From: Verrucomicrobia subdivision 3 bacterium UBA693
Lineage (GTDB): Bacteria > Verrucomicrobiota > Verrucomicrobiia > Limisphaerales > UBA8199
Assembly: GCA_002298785.1 (NCBI GenBank)
Contig: DBMR01000092.1
Span: 43,488-83,647 of the forward strand
DNA length: 40,160 nt
Direction: 5' to 3'
The notes beneath the pieces are model-generated. The model saw only the letters and a program-made list of their open reading frames with translations. It did no database searches and was not told where the DNA came from. Each line of letters opens with the position of its first letter. Positions within the stretch are counted from its first letter, which is position 1. Shown piece after piece: positions 24,723 through 31,228 of the stretch. The translations under genes were made by a program, and so were the position numbers.

Positions 24723-26078
24723 ATGAAAGCAAATCTCACTCTCATTTTCGCCGCCACCCTGCTTATTCTCGGCTCGTCGAGCGCCCAGACACCACCAGGA
24801 ACCATTCTTTGGACGTATCGATCGTCGAGTAGCACGGATTGGATCCTTTCCTCTCCCGCACTGGCCGCGGACGGGACTGTGTACATCGCGTCCGGTGGCT
24901 TGCTGTGCGCCGTCACCAACTCCGGCTCCACAGCCTCTAATAAATGGACCCTTCCAGTGCAACCGGGACGGACGGTCGCACTGGGTGCCGACGGTACGAT
25001 CTACTGCGCGGACGGAAATCTTTACGCCATTAGTCCTGACGGAACGCTCAGGTGGACATTTCCAGGAGGCGGCACGGGCGGGTGCTCGCCAGCCATTGGT
25101 AGCGATAATACGATATATTTTGTGTCGGGCGGACAACTTCACGGTGTGTCGCCTTCCGGAGCGAGGAAATGGGGGCCTTACCCTGTCGACTATCCGACAG
25201 CTCTGCCCATTTCTCCGATCATCGGTGAAGACGGGACTATTTACGTCGGTTCGCGACTTGCGAGCACGCTGTACGCTTTCAGTCCTCGCGGCACCAACGA
25301 ATGGTCGATCGATGTGGTTCAACCCGGAGACGATTCGCTGGCCATCGGGGCCAACGGCGCCATCTACTACACCGCCAGGTCGTTGTGGGCCTTCAATGCG
25401 GACGGTACCAAACAGTGGTCAACGGGAAACTATTTGTTCCAAGGCACTCCGGCTGTGACCAAGGAAGGCACCATTTATGCCCCCAAGTACCACGTCCTCT
25501 ACGCGGTCAGTCCCGCCGGAGAGTTTATCTGGCATGCTTTGGGAACAATCGGGGCCCGGGTCGGTCAAACTTCCCCTGCGATCGACGCCGCAGGCAAAGT
25601 CTATTTCTCCGTCTCAAATAGTGTCTGGGCGCTAAACCCGCAAGGGGAAGTCCTGTGGTCTGTTACGGAACCGGGCGACCCGGGGCCAGGCAGCGACTTT
25701 GCGGTCACCTCTCCAATAATTGCGCCGAATGGGACACTTTATGCGGCACTGGGTCCAACACTGTATGCTATAGCCACCGGCACCAATGGTCCGGCTGATT
25801 CGCCTTGGCCGATGTCCCGCCAAAACGCCCGTAACACCGGGAAAGTGGAAAAACCCGCGCTCAAGTCCCCGAAGAAGCGCGCCGATGCCAATTTCGATTT
25901 GCAGCTTTTCCCAAACCAACTCGGGTTGACCTACACGGTGGAGAATTCGAGCAACCTGGTGGACTGGGTGGCGCTGACGAATTTTGTGGCCACCAATTCT
26001 CCAGTCGAGGTGCCGGACCTCACCGCCACCAACGCTCCGGTTCGGTTCTACCGGGCGTTTTCCAACGCGCCGCCATGA
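24723..26078 (+). CDS. secreted PQQ-like beta-propeller protein, paralogue 1
   Basis: A 451-aa protein with a Sec signal peptide (MKANLTLIFAATLLILGSSSAQ). About seven or eight blades follow, each with a 'SPA(I/L)..DGT(I/V)Y' strand and a 'LYA(I/V)...G...W' turn, for example SSPALAADGTVYIAS and DGTIYCADGNLYAISPDG. The last blade ends PWPMSRQNARNTGK, a common closing motif of PQQ-like propellers. The C-terminal ~70 residues form a separate beta-rich module (LGLTYTVENSSNLVDWVALTN). No catalytic residues can be named, and PQQ binding should not be assumed. First of three tandem paralogues. Its stop overlaps the next start (ATGA at 26075). The 302 nt at 25761-26062 are nearly identical in all three genes. 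Confidence 0.88.
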   Translation: MKANLTLIFAATLLILGSSSAQTPPGTILWTYRSSSSTDWILSSPALAADGTVYIASGGLLCAVTNSGSTASNKWTLPVQPGRTVALGADGTIYCADGNLYAISPDGTLRWTFPGGGTGGCSPAIGSDNTIYFVSGGQLHGVSPSGARKWGPYPVDYPTALPISPIIGEDGTIYVGSRLASTLYAFSPRGTNEWSIDVVQPGDDSLAIGANGAIYYTARSLWAFNADGTKQWSTGNYLFQGTPAVTKEGTIYAPKYHVLYAVSPAGEFIWHALGTIGARVGQTSPAIDAAGKVYFSVSNSVWALNPQGEVLWSVTEPGDPGPGSDFAVTSPIIAPNGTLYAALGPTLYAIATGTNGPADSPWPMSRQNARNTGKVEKPALKSPKKRADANFDLQLFPNQLGLTYTVENSSNLVDWVALTNFVATNSPVEVPDLTATNAPVRFYRAFSNAPP

Positions 26079-27472
26079 ATTCGAACAGGCAAAATCCATT
26101 TCGCCTAGAGCGCGAGCTGTTGATCCTCGCTGGAATCATCTCCTTCTTCCAGCAATTCGCCGTGGCCCAACCGCCACCCGGAACGGTGAGGTGGACATTT
26201 GATCTTCCGCCGCCGGTTTACTCCGCTCCTTGTCTGGCGGACGATGGGACGGTGTATTTGGTAACTTCCATCGGTTTACACGCCATCACCAACTCCGGAA
26301 CTGCCGCGTCGAATCGGTGGATTTTTCCTGTTCCAGGGGAACGATCGGCATCGATCGCTCCCGACGGCACGATCTATTACGGTGACTCAACCACTCTGGC
26401 AGCCCTGCATGCGGTCAATCCAGATGGTTCGGCTAAATGGCAGGTTGCTTTTCAGCCCGGTGTCAATGAGAAGATCAGTTTCAGATCTTGTTCAGCAATC
26501 GGTGCAGACGGTTCGATCTACGCTGTCGCAGGCAATCGTCTGTATGCGGTTACCAGTCAAGGCCTGCGGAAATGGGAGCGGAACATTTTCAGTTCCTACT
26601 CCGAACCCCTTTCTCCAATTGTTTCGCCGAATGGAACAATTCTCGTGGGAGCTTGGTGTTTCAACCCCGACGGCGGCACGAATTGGTTCCTGGCTGGCGA
26701 GGACTATGGCCGAGGCGAGTCGGCGGCGGTCGATGCGGATGGAACCGTTTACCTTAGCGAAGGAGGGCGGTTGGCTGCCGTGAATCCGACTGACCAGATC
26801 GTCTGGTCCACGACCGGTCCGGATTTCAGATATGCCTCCCCCGTTTTGGGTGTCGATGGGACGGTGTATCTGGGCTCCTACCCCGAAAAGAGCCTCTACG
26901 CTTTCAGTGCGGGAGGCGAGCAGAAATGGCATGCGTTTTCTGAAAACTACTGGAAATATCCTCCGCCTGGGACGACGCCGGCTATCAACTCCAAAGGCGA
27001 GATTTTTTACTGTGTCTCAAACAGCGTGGTGGCCATAAACGACCGCGGTGAACCTCAGTGGGTGGTGTCTGGCGGCGAACCAGAACTGGGTTCCTATTTT
27101 GCTCTCACGTCCCCCGTCTTAGGACCGGATGGGACACTATACGCGGTCCTGGGCAGCACTCTGTATGCGATCGCCACGGGCACGAACGGCCCCGCCGATT
27201 CACCTTGGCCCATGTATCGCCAAAACGCCCGGCACACCGGCAAGGTGGAAAAGCCCGCCCTCGCGCCGCCCAAGAAGCGCGCCGATGCCAATTTCGATTT
27301 GCAGCTTTTCCCAAACCAGCTTGGGTTGACCTACACCGTGGAGAATTCGAGCAACCTGGTGGATTGGACGGCGCTGACGAGTTTTGTGGCCACCAATTTT
27401 CCAGTAGAGGTGCCGGACCTGACCGCCACCAACGCTCCCGCCCGCTTTTATCGGGCGTTCTCAGCACCGTGA
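26075..27472 (+). CDS. secreted PQQ-like beta-propeller protein, paralogue 2
   Basis: A 465-aa protein with a longer, more charged N-terminus (MNSNRQNPFRLERELLIL), a hydrophobic segment and a probable cleavage after FAVAQ. The propeller blades diverge clearly from paralogues 1 and 3, for instance TLAALHAVNPDGSAKWQVAF and SPIVSPNGTILVGAW, while the last blade (PWPMYRQNARHTGK) and C-terminal module match them almost exactly. It is translationally coupled to paralogue 1 by ATGA. Different blades on a shared tail suggest that the exposed face of the propeller has changed while the tail is kept. Function unknown; likely extracellular or envelope-attached. Confidence 0.86.
   Translation: MNSNRQNPFRLERELLILAGIISFFQQFAVAQPPPGTVRWTFDLPPPVYSAPCLADDGTVYLVTSIGLHAITNSGTAASNRWIFPVPGERSASIAPDGTIYYGDSTTLAALHAVNPDGSAKWQVAFQPGVNEKISFRSCSAIGADGSIYAVAGNRLYAVTSQGLRKWERNIFSSYSEPLSPIVSPNGTILVGAWCFNPDGGTNWFLAGEDYGRGESAAVDADGTVYLSEGGRLAAVNPTDQIVWSTTGPDFRYASPVLGVDGTVYLGSYPEKSLYAFSAGGEQKWHAFSENYWKYPPPGTTPAINSKGEIFYCVSNSVVAINDRGEPQWVVSGGEPELGSYFALTSPVLGPDGTLYAVLGSTLYAIATGTNGPADSPWPMYRQNARHTGKVEKPALAPPKKRADANFDLQLFPNQLGLTYTVENSSNLVDWTALTSFVATNFPVEVPDLTATNAPARFYRAFSAP
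27161..27462 (+). repeat. 302-nt conserved 3' cassette shared by three propeller genes
   Basis: Copies occupy 25761-26062, 27161-27462 and 28569-28870, each exactly 302 nt with no gaps. Long stretches are identical at nucleotide level, including third positions, although the upstream parts of the genes, especially in paralogue 2, differ strongly. The cassette encodes the end of the last blade, a basic linker and the C-terminal module. Confidence 0.85.
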
Positions 27473-27560
27473 TGCCCGGGCCGGATTTTTTTTATGCGCC
27501 ACCCAATTTTGAGTCTGAACCAATAGATTCCAGGATTTCCCGATTTACGAAACAAACCCC

Positions 27561-28880
27561 ATGAAGCTGAATTCCAGAATAGGGGGCGTGCTCGCGGTTC
27601 TAGGTTTTACGGCGACGCTCATCGCCCAGCCTCAACCTGGAGCGGTGTTGTGGAAATACGCCGCAGGCGACTTTATCTCCTCATCGCCCGCCCTCGCGCC
27701 CGACGGTACGGTTTACGTCGGCGTCGGACTTTCACTGTGCGCCATCACCAACTCCGGTTCGACGGCCTCGAACAAATGGGCCATTCCCATGCGCCTGGAA
27801 AAGCCAGCGGCGATAGGGACCGACGGGACGATCTACTGCGCGAACGGGGATCTCTACGCCATTAACGCCGACGGAACACCTAAATGGACCTTTCCGGGAG
27901 GCGGGGGCGGGCCTTGCTCACCTGCCATTGGGAGCGACAATACGATTTATTTCTGTTCCGGCGCACAGATCTATGCGGTTTCCCCCGCTGGCACGCAGAA
28001 GTGGACCTTCCCACTCGTGGATTCATCGCGCAATTCGCCGTCCCCAGTGATCGGAGCCGACGGTACCATTTACGTTGATTCCGCCCTCACCCCGCAAGGC
28101 AGTCAGAAGTGGGTCACCGGCTTGCCTGCATCCGGGATTGATTCGCCGGCTATCGGCGGCGGCGGCGCTATTTACTACACCGCCAGTTCCTTATGGGCTT
28201 TCGGTGCGGACGGCACCAGGCTTTGGTCAACTGGCAATTACGTATTCAATAGCACCCCGGTCGTGGCCAAGGACGGGACGATCTATGCCCAGAGCTACCA
28301 TGTTTTGTATGCCGTCACTCCTGCCGGAAAGTTCGCCTGGCATGTCCTGGGTACCACCAGCGCACGCGTCGGCTACACTACCCCGGCTATCGACGCCGGA
28401 GGCAGGATCTACTTCTGCGTCTCGAATAGTGTTTGGGCACTAAACCCGCAGGGAGAAACTTTGTGGACCGTCACCCAGCCGGGCGACCCGGGTCCGGGCT
28501 CCGATTTCGCGACCACCTCTCCAATCATCGGGCCCGACGGCACGCTCTACGCCGCGCTCGGGCCCACGCTTTACGCGATTGCGACCGGCACCAACGGCCC
28601 CGCCGTTTCACCCTGGCCGATGTCCCGCCAAAACGCTCGCAACACCGGGAAAGTGGAAAAGCCCTCCCTCAAGCCGCCCAAGAAGCGCGCCGATGCCAAT
28701 TTCGACCTCCAGCTTTTCCCAAACCAACTTGGGTTGACTTACGTCGTGGAAAATTCCAGCAACCTGGTGGACTGGACGGCGCTGACGAATTTTGTGGCCA
28801 CCAATTCTCCAGTCGAGGTGCCGGACCTGACCGCCACCAACGCTCCCACCCGCTTTTATCGGGCGTTCTCCTATCCATGA
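27561..28880 (+). CDS. secreted PQQ-like beta-propeller protein, paralogue 3
   Basis: A 439-aa protein with signal peptide MKLNSRIGGVLAVLGFTATL ending near IAQ. Its blades resemble paralogue 1 closely (SSPALAPDGTVYVG; DGTIYCANGDLYAINADG; SPAIGSDNTIYFCS; YTTPAIDAGGRIYFCV), and it ends with the same last blade and C-terminal module. It is 88 bp from paralogue 2, and a T8 run at 27486-27493 lies in that gap. The pattern suggests duplication from paralogue 1 or a shared ancestor, with the middle copy diverging. Last plus-strand gene before the convergent GH59 gene. Function unknown. Confidence 0.87.
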   Translation: MKLNSRIGGVLAVLGFTATLIAQPQPGAVLWKYAAGDFISSSPALAPDGTVYVGVGLSLCAITNSGSTASNKWAIPMRLEKPAAIGTDGTIYCANGDLYAINADGTPKWTFPGGGGGPCSPAIGSDNTIYFCSGAQIYAVSPAGTQKWTFPLVDSSRNSPSPVIGADGTIYVDSALTPQGSQKWVTGLPASGIDSPAIGGGGAIYYTASSLWAFGADGTRLWSTGNYVFNSTPVVAKDGTIYAQSYHVLYAVTPAGKFAWHVLGTTSARVGYTTPAIDAGGRIYFCVSNSVWALNPQGETLWTVTQPGDPGPGSDFATTSPIIGPDGTLYAALGPTLYAIATGTNGPAVSPWPMSRQNARNTGKVEKPSLKPPKKRADANFDLQLFPNQLGLTYVVENSSNLVDWTALTNFVATNSPVEVPDLTATNAPTRFYRAFSYP

Positions 28881-28890
28881 CCCTCCACGG

Positions 28891-28978
28891 TTCAAACAGG
28901 ACCTCAGAGCCTGTTCGAAAATCCCGTTACCCCTGCTCCTAAAGCCGCGACGAGCTACTTTTCAAACAGGACCTAAGA
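28891..28978. mobile_element. IS/MITE-like remnant with imperfect terminal inverted repeats
   Basis: TTCAAACAGGACCTMAGA occurs twice as a direct repeat (28891-28908 and 28961-28978), exactly 70 bp apart. AGAGCCTGTTCGAAAA (28906-28921) and TTTTCAAACAGGACCT (28959-28974) are inverted copies of each other with three mismatches and bound a 69-bp unit with no coding capacity. The layout, a right end directly followed by a left end and a right end, looks like stacked insertion-sequence termini. It lies between convergent genes. No transposase is present and the IS family is not identified. Confidence 0.5.
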
Positions 28979-29011
28979 CCGTCAGGGTGTGATCATTGGA
29001 TTTGCCTGGAT

Positions 29012-29050
29012 GTGCCCCTGTCCCTGCTTAGCGCTGCGCGGGTGACCGCG
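29012..29050 (+). repeat. 39-nt direct repeat, left copy (3' flank of the GH59 gene)
   Basis: Matches 30999-31037 at 33 of 39 positions by eye, in the same orientation; both copies contain GCTGCGCGGGTGA. This copy ends on the base before the GH59 stop codon (29051-29053, minus strand). The pair bounds the GH59 gene almost exactly. Confidence 0.7.
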
Positions 29051-31063
29051 TTAACGGGGGCGCACCGCAAAATTGTCGAACCTCGCGTTATTCCAGCCCG
29101 TGCCCAACCCCGCCACCCCGCCCCGATAGGTTGCGTCTTCCAGGTCGACGACCTTCGCCTGATCGACTTCTACATGGATCTTCGACCCGGCAAAACGCAG
29201 GCTCATGCGATGCCATCGGTCGGCGGCAAACGACACCGTGCCGCTGGCAAGCTTATTGGTGAAGGCCATTAACGCCCACTGCCCGTCCGAAGCTGCCTTG
29301 AACCAATAACCTTTGGCCGGCTGCGCGCTCTGCGGCGAGGCTGTCACCCGTCCCCAAATCGAAACGGCGCCCCCTTTCTCAATCCACGCATCCGCGCGGA
29401 CTTCGTAGTCTCTCCATCCGGGCGAACCTATGAGCGAATAGGGTTCGGGCGTTGGGTGATATTGCCAATCGATGCCATTCTGTGCGATGACTTGCCGCAG
29501 GCACTGGCCTTGGCCTTCCGGACGCCGGGTCACTTCGAAAACGCCACCCTGATCCGAGAAAAACCTGGCATAGTGCCCGGCTTTCACGGACTCAAAGTCG
29601 TCCGCGTAGGGCAAGGGAAAAGGCTGGGATGGCAGCGAGGGATAGCTGCCTTTCCGCTGCCCGGTGGTGGTAGTTATCGAGTAGATTGAACCCGGCTCCA
29701 CCGTCATCGTGAAGCCGCCATCGACGAGAGCGATGTCCGGCATGCGATCGAACTGGCTCCGTTCATTGCTGCGCCAGACGTGGACCTTTTTCTGGGCTAA
29801 TCCGCCCGTAACCCTGAACGAGACGGTTTGGGGCGATTTCGCGTCCACGGCCTCGATCACGATAGAGTAGTCGCCTCGTCCGCCCGGGCTGCGGAGTGCA
29901 ACGTAACTGCCTTCGCTGGCCAGCAAGCCGCAGCCGGAGTCGAGATACTGCCAGCCGGGCTGGATGAACTGGGTGGTATGCGCGATCGCCCACAACGCGG
30001 GTTGAATTTCAAAATGGCCGGACCAAGGCTCCTTGGCCTTCATCGGTCCGGAATCCGGCAGCGGCAATACGTCATAATAAGAGCTCACCAGGCTCCAGAT
30101 AACCGTCTTGGTCATCTTGCCGATCACGTAATTCCGGTTGAACATCTTGGCCAGGGCGCGGGCTCCCTGCCAATCCCCCCGCCACGGACCATCTTCGCTG
30201 GCCCACAACGGCTTGCCCGTCTGCAGCGCTTCCGGCGGCGATTTGTAGCCCGTGTAGTGTGCGCCAACCGCATAAATCGAATCACTCAGTTCCCGATCCC
30301 GCACCATCTCTTTGGCGATCGCCCAATTGCTCGGGCCCGTCTCGTCCGAGGCAATGATCTTCACGCGCGAAAGACCGTTTTGATCCAATGTCCGTCGGAG
30401 GCGCTTGATCCAATCCAGATCGCGCGGGGTTTCATTCCAAATCCCGCAGTAATCAATCTGGACGCCCTGGTATTTCTTGGAACCTCGAATAAAGGCCGCT
30501 ATGAAGTCCGCGTTGTCCTGGCTGTAGAATTTGCTCCGGTCAGTGCCTTGGCCGCCAATCCATCCCGGTGCCCCCCACTGGAGCATGTCGAGATAAATGG
30601 CCCGATTGCGTCGCCGCGCTTCCCGCATCAGCCACCCTTCGTACCCGCGGTCGAAGTACTCCGGCCGGGGTTGCTCAAACTCCTCCCGCGTGCGCGCGGG
30701 ACTCGGCTCCGTGCCATCGGTGGAATTCACGTCGCCGCCCAGTTCAACTTTGAGATGGTGCAGCGACGCGCCAAAACTGGGCTTGAAAAGCAAGTCGAGG
30801 ACTTGGCGGCGCTGCGGTTCGGGATATTCCCGGAGCAACCGTGAGGACGCGCCCGCGCTCAGCGCTCCAATACCCTCGAAAATTCGTCCCTGCGCTTGGC
30901 CGTCGATGGTTACGGTCAGGTCCGCCGCGAAGCCGGTTGCCGCGGCCAGAGCCATTGCCGTCACGAGGCGCAGTGTAACGGATCGGAAATCGCTTTTTGT
31001 ACCCCTGCCCTTGCTTAACGCTGCGCGGGTGAGGGCGAATTGGTTTTCGGTCTCGCCGGGCAT
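29051..31063 (-). CDS. GH59 galactocerebrosidase-like glycoside hydrolase
   Basis: A 670-aa protein closely resembling animal galactosylceramidase (GALC) along its length: RIFEGIGALSAGASSRLL, FKPSFGASLHHLKVELGGD, acid/base Glu211 in GIWNE, nucleophile Glu290 in WASED, KEPWSGHFEIQPALWAIAHT, the GRKGSYPS linker, then the C-terminal lectin-like domain ending NNARFDNFAV. GH59 enzymes cleave beta-galactose; in bacteria the substrate may be a galactolipid or glycan. A signal-like segment (TLRLVTAMALAAATGF) sits at about residues 30-46 and implies export. The ATG at 31063 is preferred over a TTG at 31099, but residues 1-28 are partly encoded by a 39-nt repeat and look unlike protein, so the true start may be near 30973-30955. 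Isolated gene with signs of transfer on both sides. Confidence 0.9.
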   Translation of the reverse strand: MPGETENQFALTRAALSKGRGTKSDFRSVTLRLVTAMALAAATGFAADLTVTIDGQAQGRIFEGIGALSAGASSRLLREYPEPQRRQVLDLLFKPSFGASLHHLKVELGGDVNSTDGTEPSPARTREEFEQPRPEYFDRGYEGWLMREARRRNRAIYLDMLQWGAPGWIGGQGTDRSKFYSQDNADFIAAFIRGSKKYQGVQIDYCGIWNETPRDLDWIKRLRRTLDQNGLSRVKIIASDETGPSNWAIAKEMVRDRELSDSIYAVGAHYTGYKSPPEALQTGKPLWASEDGPWRGDWQGARALAKMFNRNYVIGKMTKTVIWSLVSSYYDVLPLPDSGPMKAKEPWSGHFEIQPALWAIAHTTQFIQPGWQYLDSGCGLLASEGSYVALRSPGGRGDYSIVIEAVDAKSPQTVSFRVTGGLAQKKVHVWRSNERSQFDRMPDIALVDGGFTMTVEPGSIYSITTTTGQRKGSYPSLPSQPFPLPYADDFESVKAGHYARFFSDQGGVFEVTRRPEGQGQCLRQVIAQNGIDWQYHPTPEPYSLIGSPGWRDYEVRADAWIEKGGAVSIWGRVTASPQSAQPAKGYWFKAASDGQWALMAFTNKLASGTVSFAADRWHRMSLRFAGSKIHVEVDQAKVVDLEDATYRGGVAGLGTGWNNARFDNFAVRPR
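30999..31037 (+). repeat. 39-nt direct repeat, right copy (5' end of the GH59 gene)
   Basis: Partner of 29012-29050 (33 of 39 identical). It lies inside the unlikely N-terminal extension of the GH59 reading frame, upstream of the signal-peptide segment. It could be a dispersed repeat, a scar, or the edge of the inserted unit. Confidence 0.7.
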
Positions 31064-31069
31064 AGTCAG

Positions 31070-31099
31070 ACCGTACCGGAGCGCCGCCCACGGTGTCAA
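31070..31099 (-). promoter_or_regulatory. candidate promoter for a leaderless GH59 transcript
   Basis: Read on the minus strand, TTGACA (31099-31094) and TACGGT (31075-31070) are 18 bp apart. The minus-10 hexamer is followed by six bases and the ATG at 31063. This is the same geometry as at 2030-2065. It supports 31063 as a start if the promoter is real. Confidence 0.4.
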
Positions 31100-31114
31100 T
31101 CTGCGGGTTTTGGC

Positions 31115-31225
31115 CGCTTGTGCCTGGCCATAGTACCCGTTCTGCCAAGGCTTGGTCGAAGCGCGCCAGCGTCCGTTCGCAAATCAACCGCCGCTCAAGA
31201 GAGGCGAGTAGTGCGATGATGCCAG
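31115..31225 (-). pseudogene. serine recombinase (resolvase/invertase) remnant
   Basis: On the minus strand, directly after and slightly overlapping the end of the GH15 gene, one frame reads ELSAGIIALLASLERRL followed by ICERTLARFDQALAE. The ERRLIxERT..A..A.A pattern is the hallmark of the long helix at the end of serine-recombinase catalytic domains, as in resolvases and invertases. Neither the catalytic serine region upstream nor the DNA-binding tail downstream is present, so only about 30 residues survive. The short length leaves room for chance, but the motif is specific and the position beside repeats fits a mobile scar. Confidence 0.5.
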
Positions 31226-31228
31226 CGC

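Noticed and set aside
27466..27493. GCCCGGGC palindrome followed by T8 between propeller paralogues 2 and 3, as a rho-independent terminator
   Set aside because: The palindrome leaves no loop and the stem is separated from the T run. Too weak to call.
29828..30844. 338-codon plus-strand ORF opposite the GH59 gene
   Set aside because: Antisense shadow of a gene with clear family motifs; its translation is Arg/Pro/His-rich without domain patterns.
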